NCBI RefSeq assembly: GCF_910592395.1
Contig: NC_088311.1
Span: forward strand, 15,438,501 to 15,502,500
Reading direction: 5' to 3'
Length of the DNA stretch: 64,000 bases
Source: Lineus longissimus
Taxonomy: Eukaryota; Nemertea; Pilidiophora; Heteronemertea; Lineidae
Shown piece by piece: positions 11,263-20,030 of this stretch. Numbering within the stretch: the first letter of the stretch is position 1; each line of letters begins with the position of its first letter. The translations under genes and the position numbers were made by a program. The notes under the pieces are model-generated. The model searched no databases. It was not told the origin of the DNA and was given only the letters and a program-made list of their open reading frames with translations.

Positions 11263-11611
11263 GCCATGCATTCAAATAATCTCTAATTAATTAGCTAATT
11301 AAATATGAATAAGATTTACTGCATTAGATGTAAGGAAATTACAGGTAATTCGGGTAAGTTAACTCATCACATTACTTCAAATGGACACAGATATCTACTG
11401 GTCAAGTGCTCGAAATGCCACAAGAATAAAAGCAAGTTTACTACTTAATGATTTTTTTTATTCTAAATCATGAGTGAAAGAATGTACTGTTATGTCTCTT
11501 TAGAGAAGTATTTTAGTTAATACAGAAATAGTGATGAAAACAGTCAAATGCAGTATTTCAGTCAAATTAACCAGGTAACACCTATGAAACAAAATGGTTA
11601 CATTAGACCAA
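11101..11611 (+). repeat. 511-bp tandem duplication, first copy
   Basis: From ACATTTATGCC to ...ACATTAGACCA, repeated immediately at 11612-12122 with no difference noticed by eye. The unit includes the inner end of the left TIR, a zinc-ribbon ORF and the first codons of the next gene. Such identity means a very recent duplication or an assembly duplication. Confidence 0.9.
11305..11448 (+). CDS. Small zinc-ribbon protein, 47 aa (copy 1)
   Basis: Starts at TTAAATATGAATAAG. Two CxxC pairs are visible: YCIRCKE at residues 5-11 and KCSKCHK at about residues 34-40, with a His-rich spacer (LTHHITSNGH). The fold is most like a short zinc ribbon of the DUF5679 kind seen in several DNA viruses; that assignment is an inference from the Cys spacing. 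It lies between the left TIR and the next plus-strand gene and is duplicated exactly at 11816. Confidence 0.6.
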   Translation: MNKIYCIRCKEITGNSGKLTHHITSNGHRYLLVKCSKCHKNKSKFTT

Positions 11612-11634
11612 ACATTTATGCCTGTTTAAGCTAG
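11548..11634 (+). pseudogene. Truncated 5' copy of the 169-aa zinc protein
   Basis: Identical to the first 21 codons of the gene at 12059. It then runs into the start of the second duplication unit and stops at TAG after 28 codons. It exists only because of the 511-bp duplication. Confidence 0.7.
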
Positions 11635-12122
11635 CACCTATTTAACAGTAACATCTGTTTAACATTAATTACGTCAGTGCTGCCATCTGATAACTTTTTA
11701 TCTAACCGCGAAGTTAACAGTGCTGCCATCTGATAACTTTTGGCCTAACCAAAATTCACGTAATCCAGTGACAGCCATGCATTCAAATAATCTCTAATTA
11801 ATTAGCTAATTAAATATGAATAAGATTTACTGCATTAGATGTAAGGAAATTACAGGTAATTCGGGTAAGTTAACTCATCACATTACTTCAAATGGACACA
11901 GATATCTACTGGTCAAGTGCTCGAAATGCCACAAGAATAAAAGCAAGTTTACTACTTAATGATTTTTTTTATTCTAAATCATGAGTGAAAGAATGTACTG
12001 TTATGTCTCTTTAGAGAAGTATTTTAGTTAATACAGAAATAGTGATGAAAACAGTCAAATGCAGTATTTCAGTCAAATTAACCAGGTAACACCTATGAAA
12101 CAAAATGGTTACATTAGACCAA
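11612..12122 (+). repeat. 511-bp tandem duplication, second copy
   Basis: Second copy of the 11101-11611 unit; after ACATTAGACCA this one continues into the intact downstream gene, so it is the copy in the ancestral context on its right side. Confidence 0.9.
11816..11959 (+). CDS. Small zinc-ribbon protein, 47 aa (copy 2)
   Basis: Same 47-residue protein as at 11305-11448, including both CxxC pairs and the TTAAATATG start context. This copy directly precedes the full-length 169-aa gene. Confidence 0.6.
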   Translation: MNKIYCIRCKEITGNSGKLTHHITSNGHRYLLVKCSKCHKNKSKFTT

Positions 12123-12568
12123 GGGTTGAACCATTAATGGCAATCTCTGAAGAAGATCCGGACAAAGTGCACAGAGCAGAGCTCGATCTTACAGTAACAC
12201 CTATGAACCAGGTAACACCTATTACTCAGGTAACACCTATGAAACAGTATGATACATTCACAGGAAGTGATGCTCAATTGTGCCATAACTGCAAACGATG
12301 GACACTTTTTGAATGCCAGAAAAAACTGAATTTTGACAGACCGGCCAAGCAACTCTACACATACTGCAGGAATTGCAATTCGACCACTTACAGTGATGAC
12401 TTTAAGAATCCAGAAATCACTATTGAGAACAAAACACGTTACTTTGACCACATCATCATAAACCTTGGCCAGACACGTCTGTCAGATTTACTAGTAAATG
12501 ATTTGAAACATTTTGTTGAAAGTAGGATTACTGCTATCCTAAGATTAAAACTAACAAGAAAGTACTAG
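12059..12568 (+). CDS. Zinc-binding protein with VTPMxQ repeats, 169 aa
   Basis: The N-terminal half has repeated VTPMKQ/VTPMNQ/VTPITQ units. The C-terminal half has two CxxC pairs (LCHNCKRW and YCRNCNST) about 30 residues apart, a likely zinc ribbon. I do not recognise a named family. The last residues run into TAG at 12566, but the frame one base over continues for about 45 codons of basic, repeat-containing sequence (GSKPEGYKLKVSKQEGSKPE) to a TAG at 12678. A late frameshift may therefore have shortened it. Start context is GTCAAATG, weaker than the TAAATG seen at other genes of the element. Confidence 0.55.
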   Translation: MQYFSQINQVTPMKQNGYIRPRVEPLMAISEEDPDKVHRAELDLTVTPMNQVTPITQVTPMKQYDTFTGSDAQLCHNCKRWTLFECQKKLNFDRPAKQLYTYCRNCNSTTYSDDFKNPEITIENKTRYFDHIIINLGQTRLSDLLVNDLKHFVESRITAILRLKLTRKY

Positions 12569-12704
12569 TAGGTAGTAAACCAGAAGGATACAAATTAAAA
12601 GTTAGTAAACAAGAAGGTAGTAAACCAGAAGGGTGTTACACAACTCCTAAAACATGTAATCTGAGTTTAATGGAGTAGAATTTATTCAAGTGATACAACA
12701 AGAA

Positions 12705-13603
12705 TTACTCAAACACACTATTCTTAGTTTCAAGTGAAAAATTTAAAGTAACTGAGCTACCTCTGAAATTCACTATTTTACCATTCTCATCAGTGATTTC
12801 AAATTTGACTTGATTTGTACATTTTTTGTTCACTATTTTCTTGCAATTGAGTTCATATCTCTGGTATTTAACCTGATCCCCATCTTCAACAGGAACGATA
12901 CATAAAATGTCAGAAGGTTTATTGTTGTAGAGGGTCTTAGCTTTGTCAACCAAATTTGATCTTAAGAATAGTTCTTTTCTGTAAAAGTTAACTGGCTTGG
13001 CGGAGTAGTATTTTCCTTTCTTGTTGAACGCATCTTGTTCAAAGCCGAACCATTCATTTACCACATGGCCAATGTGTGAGGAGAATGTTTTGCCAGCTGG
13101 TGTATCATTTGCAACATCATGAAATATGATATCAAGGTCAAAGTATCTGTCCTCTGTAAGTTCAAGGACTAGACAATTTTTGTCACAGTAAATTTTAACA
13201 TGGTTTATTCCATTTTCTTTTATGTATGTTTGCCATTCCTCACAAAACGAACTTAAACTAAAATGTCGAGAATGTGGAAATTCAGATTGTCTTTTTTTTA
13301 TTATCGTTCTAATAGAGGGATTATCTAAAAAATTCAAACAAAATTCATCTGGCGTAGCACCTGGTGTATGGTTAATGTCTTCAATGCACTGTTCCATTAT
13401 GGTTGCATTCAGTGGTTTTTTAAGCTTAAACTCTTTGTAAAGAAACATGAATACTTGGGCACTCGCTGGCAGGATATCGCTTGCCCACCACGAGTTGTAA
13501 AGCGCTATCGTTTTCAAAGTGATCGATTTGATGTTCAATGACCTGTTAAGTTAAGCTCAAATATGGCTTCATCGCATTCATTCTCAAAAATTATGAAGTC
13601 CAT
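12705..13603 (-). pseudogene. Penton-like protein A, one frameshift near its N-terminus
   Basis: The most credible start is ATG at 13603 in the context TAAATAGAAATGG, shared with PolB. After about 22 codons the frame closes, and the long 277-codon frame begins one base over near 13540, so one indel separates them. The C-terminal third resembles penton-like protein B of the same element: KPVNFYRKELFLRSNLV with RPINFRPMDYFVFHCDIV, NNKPSDILCIVPVEDG with NGKPSDVLATRPIKES, and FEITDENGKIVNFRG with IRLTDENNDIIDLNG. Polintons normally encode one single-jelly-roll penton homologue, the vertex capsid protein. This one has an extra alpha-rich N-terminal insertion (SRHFSLSSFCEEWQTYIK). The penton name rests on this resemblance and genome context. 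Confidence 0.6.
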
Positions 13604-13661
13604 TTCTATTTATTAAAATGATTTAATTAAAGTGATTTAATTAGTTAAACATTCATTAAGG

Positions 13662-16600
13662 TTAAACATTCATTAAATCACTGTAATCAATGTATTTTTC
13701 ATAGTACATACCGAAAGGCAATGTAGAGATGCCATCCTCTAAGATGAAACGCTTATCATCGAAAGGACTTAAGCTTTTCTTATCAATCTCTTCCAGATAC
13801 ATTTGATGCTTTTCTGATCTCAGATGACGCATTTTATGATTAAAAGTCTTAGTGTTTTCAAGACAATTAACGTAGTCATCAAATGTAATAGACTTATTCA
13901 CTACATTCTTAGCGATTCCCTTCAATTTCTTTGTTTCTGGATTTTTAGTCGAGCCTTGCTCTCCAGACATAGTCTTGGTTCTGTACGCATACATCTTACT
14001 CCTCAAGGCAATAAATTCTATCATTTCGTCTCCTCCCAGCTCATCCTTAAAGTAGCCTGGCACTTTCTTCTTGCTAGTGTCGTAAAGAGGGTGATCCTTT
14101 TGGTAATTACTGAAGTCGAAGTGATCCTTTAACTCTTTGAGGTCTGCTGTTAAATCGTCTGTTTTGATCTTTAAAACGAAAGAATCCGTGTCCAAATAAA
14201 GAAGTTCTAGGTTTTTCTCACCAAAGTAAGGTTGAAGTATGTTGTAGTAAAATTCATACATCAGCAGCTTGGACAACTCCAGTACTGCAGCTCCTATGTA
14301 GATTGGCTTGTTAAACTTTATTGACGTTTTCCTCATGCAAATTGCCACGCTACTTTCGTCAAAGATGTTAATCGATGAAAACCTGGGACTTGCCATGAAG
14401 TTCTTGGCACTTTCCCCATCTGTCACCAGTTCAATTTCTACCCTGTTCCTTACGTTTTCACATGTCTTTCCGTAGAAAGCATTGTTCATTAATTTGATTA
14501 ATTTGAAGTAATCTTTCTCGAAATCAGTAGTAGAAACCATCCTCTTTTTAGTGTTGAAGTCGATGTATGATTTCAACCACTTTGATTGTTTGAAACTGAT
14601 GAAAGAATGGACCTTTTTTAGTATCATTCCTTGCTTTAAGTAAAACTGTAAAAGTCTGTAATGCACAATGTAGTTGGTCTTGTCCTTCTGTGTGAGGATC
14701 AATTTTTCTACCCTTGACCTCTTCTCGTCACCAAGTAACTCTTTCTGGTAAGGGCTTAATTCGTCGTCGTCTATGAAAAGAGATTCTGGACAGAATGGAA
14801 AGTTCTTTGACTTGAACTTGATTTCCTCTGGATAAGCCAAATCTACTTCGAAAAGATATCCTACTTTACTGTCTTTAGGAATTGACATGATCGTCTGATA
14901 AGTTATGTTTGCTGTGCTCATGGTATCGTCAAACATTTGAAAACTGCCGTAAGGCTGACTTTCCATCATTGCCCAGCCATATAGATTATTTGCGTCTATG
15001 TAGAGTAGTTTGTGGTGTTCATCTGCCTTGACATGCCTTGTTCCCATCACACCTGAAATTCCACCTCTTATTGCCTTTTCAAAAGTAAGTAGGATATCGT
15101 TATCGGCAAGAAGTTCGAGATTATGTCTGTGTGTTTCAATCCGGCTAACCATGTCAAGCCAGGTGTTGAATAGCAGTGACAAGGATCGATCTGGAAATTG
15201 TTTAAATTAACGTCCCTGAATTTCTCGAATAAATCAGCTAACAAAAGAACATCTGTTTTGAGGTACAGGTCGATGAACTCTCCGTGATTTCTGATCTTGA
15301 AATGATCCCATATGTTTTTGGATTTTAGGTAAACTGAATCATCCGCCATTTCATTCTTCAATTCATCAAAGAACATAGACTTCTCTAAGTGAGTAACACT
15401 GTAACTTTCATGTGATGTGTAAAATGAATAAGGCACTGATCCTTTCTTCCTCAATAGTTTAAAATCGTCAGGATTTGGGTAAGACTGTCTTGTTATCTTA
15501 AAGTCACCATCTTCCATCGATTTGGTGATGTTGTCCAAGCCAGACTGTAAGAATCTGTAAGAGTCTAAAAATTTAAAACAGCCTAACTCAAATGAAATGT
15601 ACTCTTCTGCGTTTTTAGCAAGAAGCTTCAGTTTCTTTTGTGACCTAGACATCAATTCTCTGATGAATAGGTGAGCATCGTAATTACTGAGATTGTGAAA
15701 AAACACTGGAACGAACATGGCTTTCTTCTCGTTCAAGTTGCAAGCTTTGTGAGCAGCACCTCTGTATTTTCCATTGTAGTGATTGTGATCTTGAACTCTG
15801 TCCTCACCTAAAAATTTATTGCAGTAGTAACAGTTTGTTTCTTGGGGATATCTCACCAAATCTTCGTCTGTCATGATGATAGGAATGTTGCATTTCAGTA
15901 GAGTTGAGAACGTCTCTTCCATTCTGAGTAACCAGTTGCAGAAAACGTCAACTACATCAGCACCTCTGTGACAAAGATACTCACTGGCGTAGATTTGTGG
16001 ATAGTCAGAGTGAACGTAAACTCCAACTGCTGATGCAATCTGTTTGAATAGTTTTTTAGTGGTATCTGTCTGAGTTGTATTACCATTGACTGTTGTGCTT
16101 ATCGCTTCGAAATCAGCATAGATTACAAATGGAACTCTGTTCTTGAATGAGTGCTTTTCAAACTTAAGTTGTGACCATTTACTATTCGATTGAGGCAGAC
16201 TAATCTTACAGTAATCGTGTTTTCCACATTTCAATTTATGTCTTTCTAGTGTAGATTTCTTGTAAAAGTAATTCATGCATCTCCTACAAATGAACACACT
16301 ATTCCTGTCAGTCTTGAAGAATAGATTTATGTCTCTTATGTACATGAAATGACCCTTGAAATACAACAGATCGATAACATCATCATCATCGTGGTTCTTA
16401 GAGAGGTAGAGTGGTTCCAGCTTTGCGGCATAAATGCTTTTAGCCAATTCGTTCTCTAACTTGAACACATTAATCTTGATACCATTGTCTTGTTCGATCT
16501 TAGGGATATCCTTTTGAACACACACAGGAAATGATTTGATCTTAATCTCATTTTCATACATCTTGTAGGGGTTAATTTCTGTTGCATTAAAACCTTTTTG

Positions 16601-17371
16601 CCTCTCACATGAAATGCTGTCGTGGTATTTGGCAGCCAAAAGACTCCATAGAAAACATTTCTCATCATTTGATTTCACATTAATGACAGCTTTAGTTCGG
16701 AATGGTAAACTAGTGTAGTGACCGCCTTTACATTTCTTGTAGGAACATATTGTAAGATCGCACGACTTGATTTCATTTAAACTCAGGCCGCTTCCTTCGA
16801 AGTATCGTTCCTCAATCGCGGCCTTTATGTAGTTCAATTGACTGTTTAGGGCATTAATTGTCTGGTTTCTTGAAATTATGCTTTCCATTGGAGATTGAAT
16901 AGGATAGATAACCTTTTCGCCAGACCTGTCAAATTCAGCTTTAACTGAAATACTTATTTTATGATGGTAATCAGTTAGCTTGAAGAGAATTTCTTCCAGT
17001 TTACCTCTGTACTCGAAAACGTGTTTTGCCGGTTTGCTAATTTTCAGACGAATGGTAACGACTGGCTTACCAAATTCTTTTACCACTTCGATATCCTTCA
17101 CATTCTTTATGCTCTCGAATTCCTTAGCCTCGAATTCAAGTTTCTTGGTATCTTGTAGTAGAATAGGGTTAGGTAAACGCAGTGAACGAGAACTCGAGTC
17201 TGACAGGCTTGTTAACTCCGTTTGATTGTCTTTCATTCTTTGATTGCCTTTCATTCTTTGATTGTCTTTCATTCTTTGATGCCCTTTGGTTTTTCTATGT
17301 GCTGAAAGATTGCTGTATGATATCTCCTTGTTACATGTTGAACAATGTATTTTCTCATTTTTATCAACCAT
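13662..17371 (-). pseudogene. polB: Protein-primed DNA polymerase B (DNA_pol_B_2), one frameshift
   Basis: Family-B replicative polymerase of the protein-primed type that copies linear Polinton genomes. Start ATG 17371 sits in TAAATAGAAATGG. Residues 9-32 form a C2H2-like finger (CSTCNK...SAHRKTKGH), followed by three QRMKxN repeats. A second Cys/His finger lies near 362-382. Exo I is VIYADFEA (D420, E422), exo II HNLSNYDAHL (about 559-568), exo III DLYLKTDVLLLAD (about 715). The long frame breaks near 15120-15135 and continues one base over: motif A LYIDANNLYGWAM, motif B KLMNNAFYGKT, motif C LYLDTDSF, ending at TAA 13662. The single indel lies between exonuclease and polymerase domains and would remove polymerase activity. 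A programmed shift is unlikely because no slippery heptamer was seen. Confidence 0.9.
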
Positions 17372-17603
17372 TTCTATTTAGAATAAACAAAATTATTAAA
17401 TTACATTTTCAACATACATCGGGGGTGCTGATGGCAATAATGCTGATCCTAGTAATGCTGATCCTAGTAAATCAGGTGTTGGTGGTGGGTATGCAGTAAG
17501 ACTGTTGTCCCTCGGATAATAGTAGTGGTAATGTACAGAGTCCGGCGAGCGGTGCTCGAAATGGTGGTGGTGGTAAATCATTGGTGGAACCATTACTGTG
17601 ACC
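17338..17603. repeat. Duplicated segment, copy A (PolB 5' end plus late-domain ORF)
   Basis: Matches 17989-18186 with gaps. Shared blocks run from the first PolB codons (CAATGTATTTTCTCAT), through the TAAATAGAAATGG start signal, the ACATACATCGGGGGTGCTGA block and the ATTGGTGRMACCATTACTGT block. Copy A is longer because of insertions in the middle. It carries the functional-looking PolB start. Confidence 0.8.
17396..17593 (-). CDS. Late-domain mini-protein A, 65 aa, PSAP + PPxY
   Basis: Starts MVPPMIYHHHHFEH in the context CACAGTAATGG and ends LLPSAPPMYVENVI. Residues 54-57 are PSAP and 57-60 are PPMY, the two short motifs by which many viral structural proteins recruit TSG101/ESCRT-I and NEDD4-type ubiquitin ligases. 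The middle is His/Tyr and Pro rich (HYHYYYPRD, AYPPPTPDLL) with a repeated LLGSAL. A diverged copy exists at 18057-18176. The open frame extends upstream to 17758, but the homology between copies starts at this ATG. It lies 24 bp upstream of the PolB start on the same strand. Function is inferred from motifs only. Confidence 0.55.
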   Translation of the reverse strand: MVPPMIYHHHHFEHRSPDSVHYHYYYPRDNSLTAYPPPTPDLLGSALLGSALLPSAPPMYVENVI

Positions 17604-17988
17604 CCCGAAAATTCCTCATCCCTTTCTTCCAGCCCTTTTGAAACCCGAGCCCTACAATTTGTGGCCACATACCACTTCCCTTTATAAGCAATGGACGCAA
17701 TCACGGGGAAAGGGCACCAGAGGTTTAAGGAAGCAAAAACCAGATTTTCCCCGGTCACCCACGGGGTTGCTTTAAGTAGATAACGCTGATGGGAGGACGA
17801 GCATCCGCTACTATCAACTCGATATCAAAGTATCAGAAGATAGTCAATAAGTTGCCATTTTGTGTAATATCATCCCCATGAAAGGGAACGCCCATCGGGA
17901 TTTCTAGCCATTTCTCAGAAGCAGTTGACTTTGTAAGGCGATCTACAATTAAATAAAAGCTTGACAACATTAAGCCAACGTGTTCTTG
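17604..17988. other. Spacer between duplicated segments, no gene seen
   Basis: About 385 bp without match elsewhere in the window. It separates late-domain ORF A from a decayed copy of the PolB 5' end that reads about ten PolB-like codons (through EKIHC) and then diverges. It may be the filler of an old duplication or recombination junction. Confidence 0.5.
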
Positions 17989-18186
17989 GACAATGTATTT
18001 TCTCATGTTTATCAACCATTTCTATTTAGGATTACAAAAATTATTAAATTACATTTTCAGACATTTTCAACATACATCGGGGGTGCTGATGGCAATAATG
18101 ATGATCCTGGTAATGGTGGTACCAATAACGGTTGAGGATAATAGTGATAATGGTTATTAATCATTGGTGACACCATTACTGTGACT
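17989..18186. repeat. Duplicated segment, copy B
   Basis: Diverged copy of 17338-17603: the PolB start region with TAAATAGAAATGG at about 18019, then the late-domain ORF, up to the last bases of the 219-aa gene. Copy B is in the original context relative to the 219-aa gene, copy A in the original context relative to PolB, as expected from a tandem duplication. Confidence 0.8.
18057..18176 (-). CDS. Late-domain mini-protein B, 39 aa, PSAP + PPxY
   Basis: MVSPMINNHYHYYPQPLL, a Pro-rich middle, then LLPSAPPMYVENV and TGA. PSAP is at residues 29-32 and PPMY at 32-35. Compared with copy A the middle has changed greatly while both ends stayed the same, which hints at selection on the late-domain tail. 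Its ATG overlaps the TAA of the 219-aa gene (TAATG), a coupling-like arrangement common in compact viral genomes. Too short to judge by coding statistics. Confidence 0.55.
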   Translation of the reverse strand: MVSPMINNHYHYYPQPLLVPPLPGSSLLPSAPPMYVENV

Positions 18187-18835
18187 TCAGTTTCGCTATC
18201 ATCTCTGTTTGTGCCATTTTTTTTCCTTCTTCTAAAAAAGTCTTCTTTAAAGATTCCACATCAACAGCTGAACTTGCCTCCCTCTGTTTTTTTCTGATGG
18301 CATTTTTCATGGCAATGTATTTTTCCTTTTCTTTGAGAATCAAGGTAAACTCATCTGTTGAAATGTGCGAATCACTCATGGCCTTACTTACCAGATCATT
18401 GATGGAGTTAAGTTTTGAAATTGCCAACATTCCAATCTTCTCATGTTTTTCAATTTTCTTCAGGATATCTTTTTTCTTCCAACTTAGGGCTGAGGAGATA
18501 ATGGCGCTACCAATTGTCACTCCAACAAGTGCAAAACCTATCGGTGCTGTGATGACACCAGCCAGTGCAGACACACCAACTGAACCAGCCGCAACGCTTA
18601 CAAAATTAAGACTATGACTAATGCCAGTAATTACGCTAAATGCTTTTTTGTACTTTGAAAATATCTTTCTTCTAAATTCAATCTCGCTTTCTAAGAAACT
18701 CTTAACATCACATATTTGTTGTAGTCTGAAAGCCTGAGGGTTACTTTCTGTATGCTTTTCAGCCCTTTCATAGTTTAAATGAATTTCAGAGTTTAAATTA
18801 CTTAAATCTGGATAAACCTTGTTGTCTCCATCCAT
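18176..18835 (-). CDS. Predicted membrane-active protein, 219 aa, unknown function
   Basis: Starts at TTAAATGGATGG. Hydrophilic N-terminus (about 1-60), a central hydrophobic region of two glycine/alanine-rich segments (ISHSLNFVSVAAGSVGVSAL and ITAPIGFALVGVTIGSAII, about 72-115), a basic stretch WKKKDILKK, and a helical charged C-terminus. The pattern suggests a helical hairpin that inserts into membranes, as in virion internal or membrane-lytic proteins. No named family recognised with certainty. Intact, and its stop overlaps the start of late-domain ORF B. Not a good match for the MCP, penton or protease. Confidence 0.65.
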   Translation of the reverse strand: MDGDNKVYPDLSNLNSEIHLNYERAEKHTESNPQAFRLQQICDVKSFLESEIEFRRKIFSKYKKAFSVITGISHSLNFVSVAAGSVGVSALAGVITAPIGFALVGVTIGSAIISSALSWKKKDILKKIEKHEKIGMLAISKLNSINDLVSKAMSDSHISTDEFTLILKEKEKYIAMKNAIRKKQREASSAVDVESLKKTFLEEGKKMAQTEMIAKLKSQ

Positions 18836-18839
18836 TTAA

Positions 18840-19154
18840 TTAGTGGGAATAACTAGAATCAGTTGTTCTGGCATTTCTAGTGTTTAGTGTTGATCTTGCA
18901 GACACTACAGGTTTTTGAAGTACATTAAATTTTAAAGGCTTTTCGACCACAACAGGGTTTAAAGGTTTTTCGGGACCAGCAGGTTTTTTGGGACCAGCAG
19001 GGTTTAAAGGTTTTTCGGGCTCAGCAGGTTTTAAAGGTGTTTCAGGCTCAGGCTCCAACTTTGACTCTACTTCTGCCTCTAATTCTCTATGAAATCGTTC
19101 TAATCTTTCTTTCCAATTACGTGGTCGTTTTGTGTAACCCCAAGTTCTATTCAT
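18840..19154 (-). CDS. Proline-rich repeat protein, 104 aa
   Basis: Starts at ATAAATGAATAGAAC. Basic start (MNRTWGYTKRPRNWKERLERF), an acidic helix (RELEAEVESKLEPEPE), then repeats of EKPLNPAGPKKPAGPEKPLNP type over about 40 residues, ending Ser/Thr/Arg rich. It lies 4 bp upstream of the 219-aa gene and 14 bp downstream of the HNH gene, all on one strand. Low-complexity composition suggests a disordered structural or DNA-packaging protein. No family recognised. Confidence 0.55.
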   Translation of the reverse strand: MNRTWGYTKRPRNWKERLERFHRELEAEVESKLEPEPETPLKPAEPEKPLNPAGPKKPAGPEKPLNPVVVEKPLKFNVLQKPVVSARSTLNTRNARTTDSSYSH

Positions 19155-19168
19155 TTATTCAGATGAAA

Positions 19169-19990
19169 TTAATTATGTAGAATCATATTGTTAAACTCGG
19201 GGTTACCCCAAAAATACTTGTTTGTTATCATTTTCCACAATTTTATCACGTTTTGGTCTCGATAGTCAAACCAGTTTTCATTATGCTTATTGGCCATAAA
19301 GTTAATTGAGCGGTCCAATTGCTCTTTGAAAATACTCCAGTCGACTGTGGAACTCTTCTGCCTGTTTTGTGTTTTAGACATTGGTCGAATGTTAAACCAA
19401 GAGTAACACAGTTCTGAATGATCTTTGAATTCCTTGATTGGTAAAACATGATCCAACTCCTCTTCAATTATTGGATTAATAGATCTTTGGTAGTTTAACC
19501 AATCCCTGAAGAAATCATTGGAACAACCTAGACGTAATTCCGAGTTAACAGTACACTCTACTTTAGATACATATTCTTTAGATACATCTTCTTTGGCTAT
19601 TCTGTTAAGGCCAACTCTGGCTTTGTGTTGGTCATAATTACCACTCTGTCTAAGATAACCTTTGTAGTATGAATTAAAACAAGCTCTACATTCGCGTCTT
19701 TTTCCTTCTTTACCGAATTCACCATCGCTTAGTGATTTCACTTCTCCACATTTACCACATTTCTTGGTTAATGTGGAACCACATAATTTACAATAATCCA
19801 GTAAATTGCCTCTTCTGTTCTTATCAAATTCACTTTCAGGTTTTGTTGCATTGCACTTAACACATTTAAATGTAGGCCCTGAAACTACTGGTTGATCCTG
19901 ATTAACAGGATACCGATTAACAGGATACTGATAAACATTGACAGTACCATAGTTATCGTTAAATACATGTCCTTCCATTTGACTCTCCAT
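19169..19990 (-). CDS. Zinc-finger HNH endonuclease-like protein, 273 aa
   Basis: Starts at TTTAAATGG. After a Tyr/Asn/Pro-rich leader with PVNRYPVN repeats, two zinc-binding modules follow: C43-x2-C46 with C67-x2-C70, and C78-x2-C81 with C101-x2-C104. The C-terminal domain has EELDHVLPI (D180-H181), CYSWFNIRP (N200) and SKTQNRQKS (N209), the layout of an HNH nuclease of the HNN kind. Possible roles are DNA nicking during replication, resolution, or homing. Intact, and placed between the integrase and the small structural genes. HNH is well supported by motif; the exact subfamily is not. Confidence 0.7.
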   Translation of the reverse strand: MESQMEGHVFNDNYGTVNVYQYPVNRYPVNQDQPVVSGPTFKCVKCNATKPESEFDKNRRGNLLDYCKLCGSTLTKKCGKCGEVKSLSDGEFGKEGKRRECRACFNSYYKGYLRQSGNYDQHKARVGLNRIAKEDVSKEYVSKVECTVNSELRLGCSNDFFRDWLNYQRSINPIIEEELDHVLPIKEFKDHSELCYSWFNIRPMSKTQNRQKSSTVDWSIFKEQLDRSINFMANKHNENWFDYRDQNVIKLWKMITNKYFWGNPEFNNMILHN

Positions 19991-20030
19991 TTAAAGGATA
20001 AAATCTTTTTAAATTATGTTTTTTAGACTT

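Noticed and set aside
12134-12451. 105-codon minus-strand frame opposite the zinc protein
   Set aside because: Shadow of the plus-strand gene, which has CxxC pairs and repeat structure; the minus frame has no features.
15068-15182. Programmed ribosomal frameshift joining the two PolB frames
   Set aside because: No slippery heptamer or obvious pseudoknot at the junction, and other genes of this copy have comparable one-base lesions.
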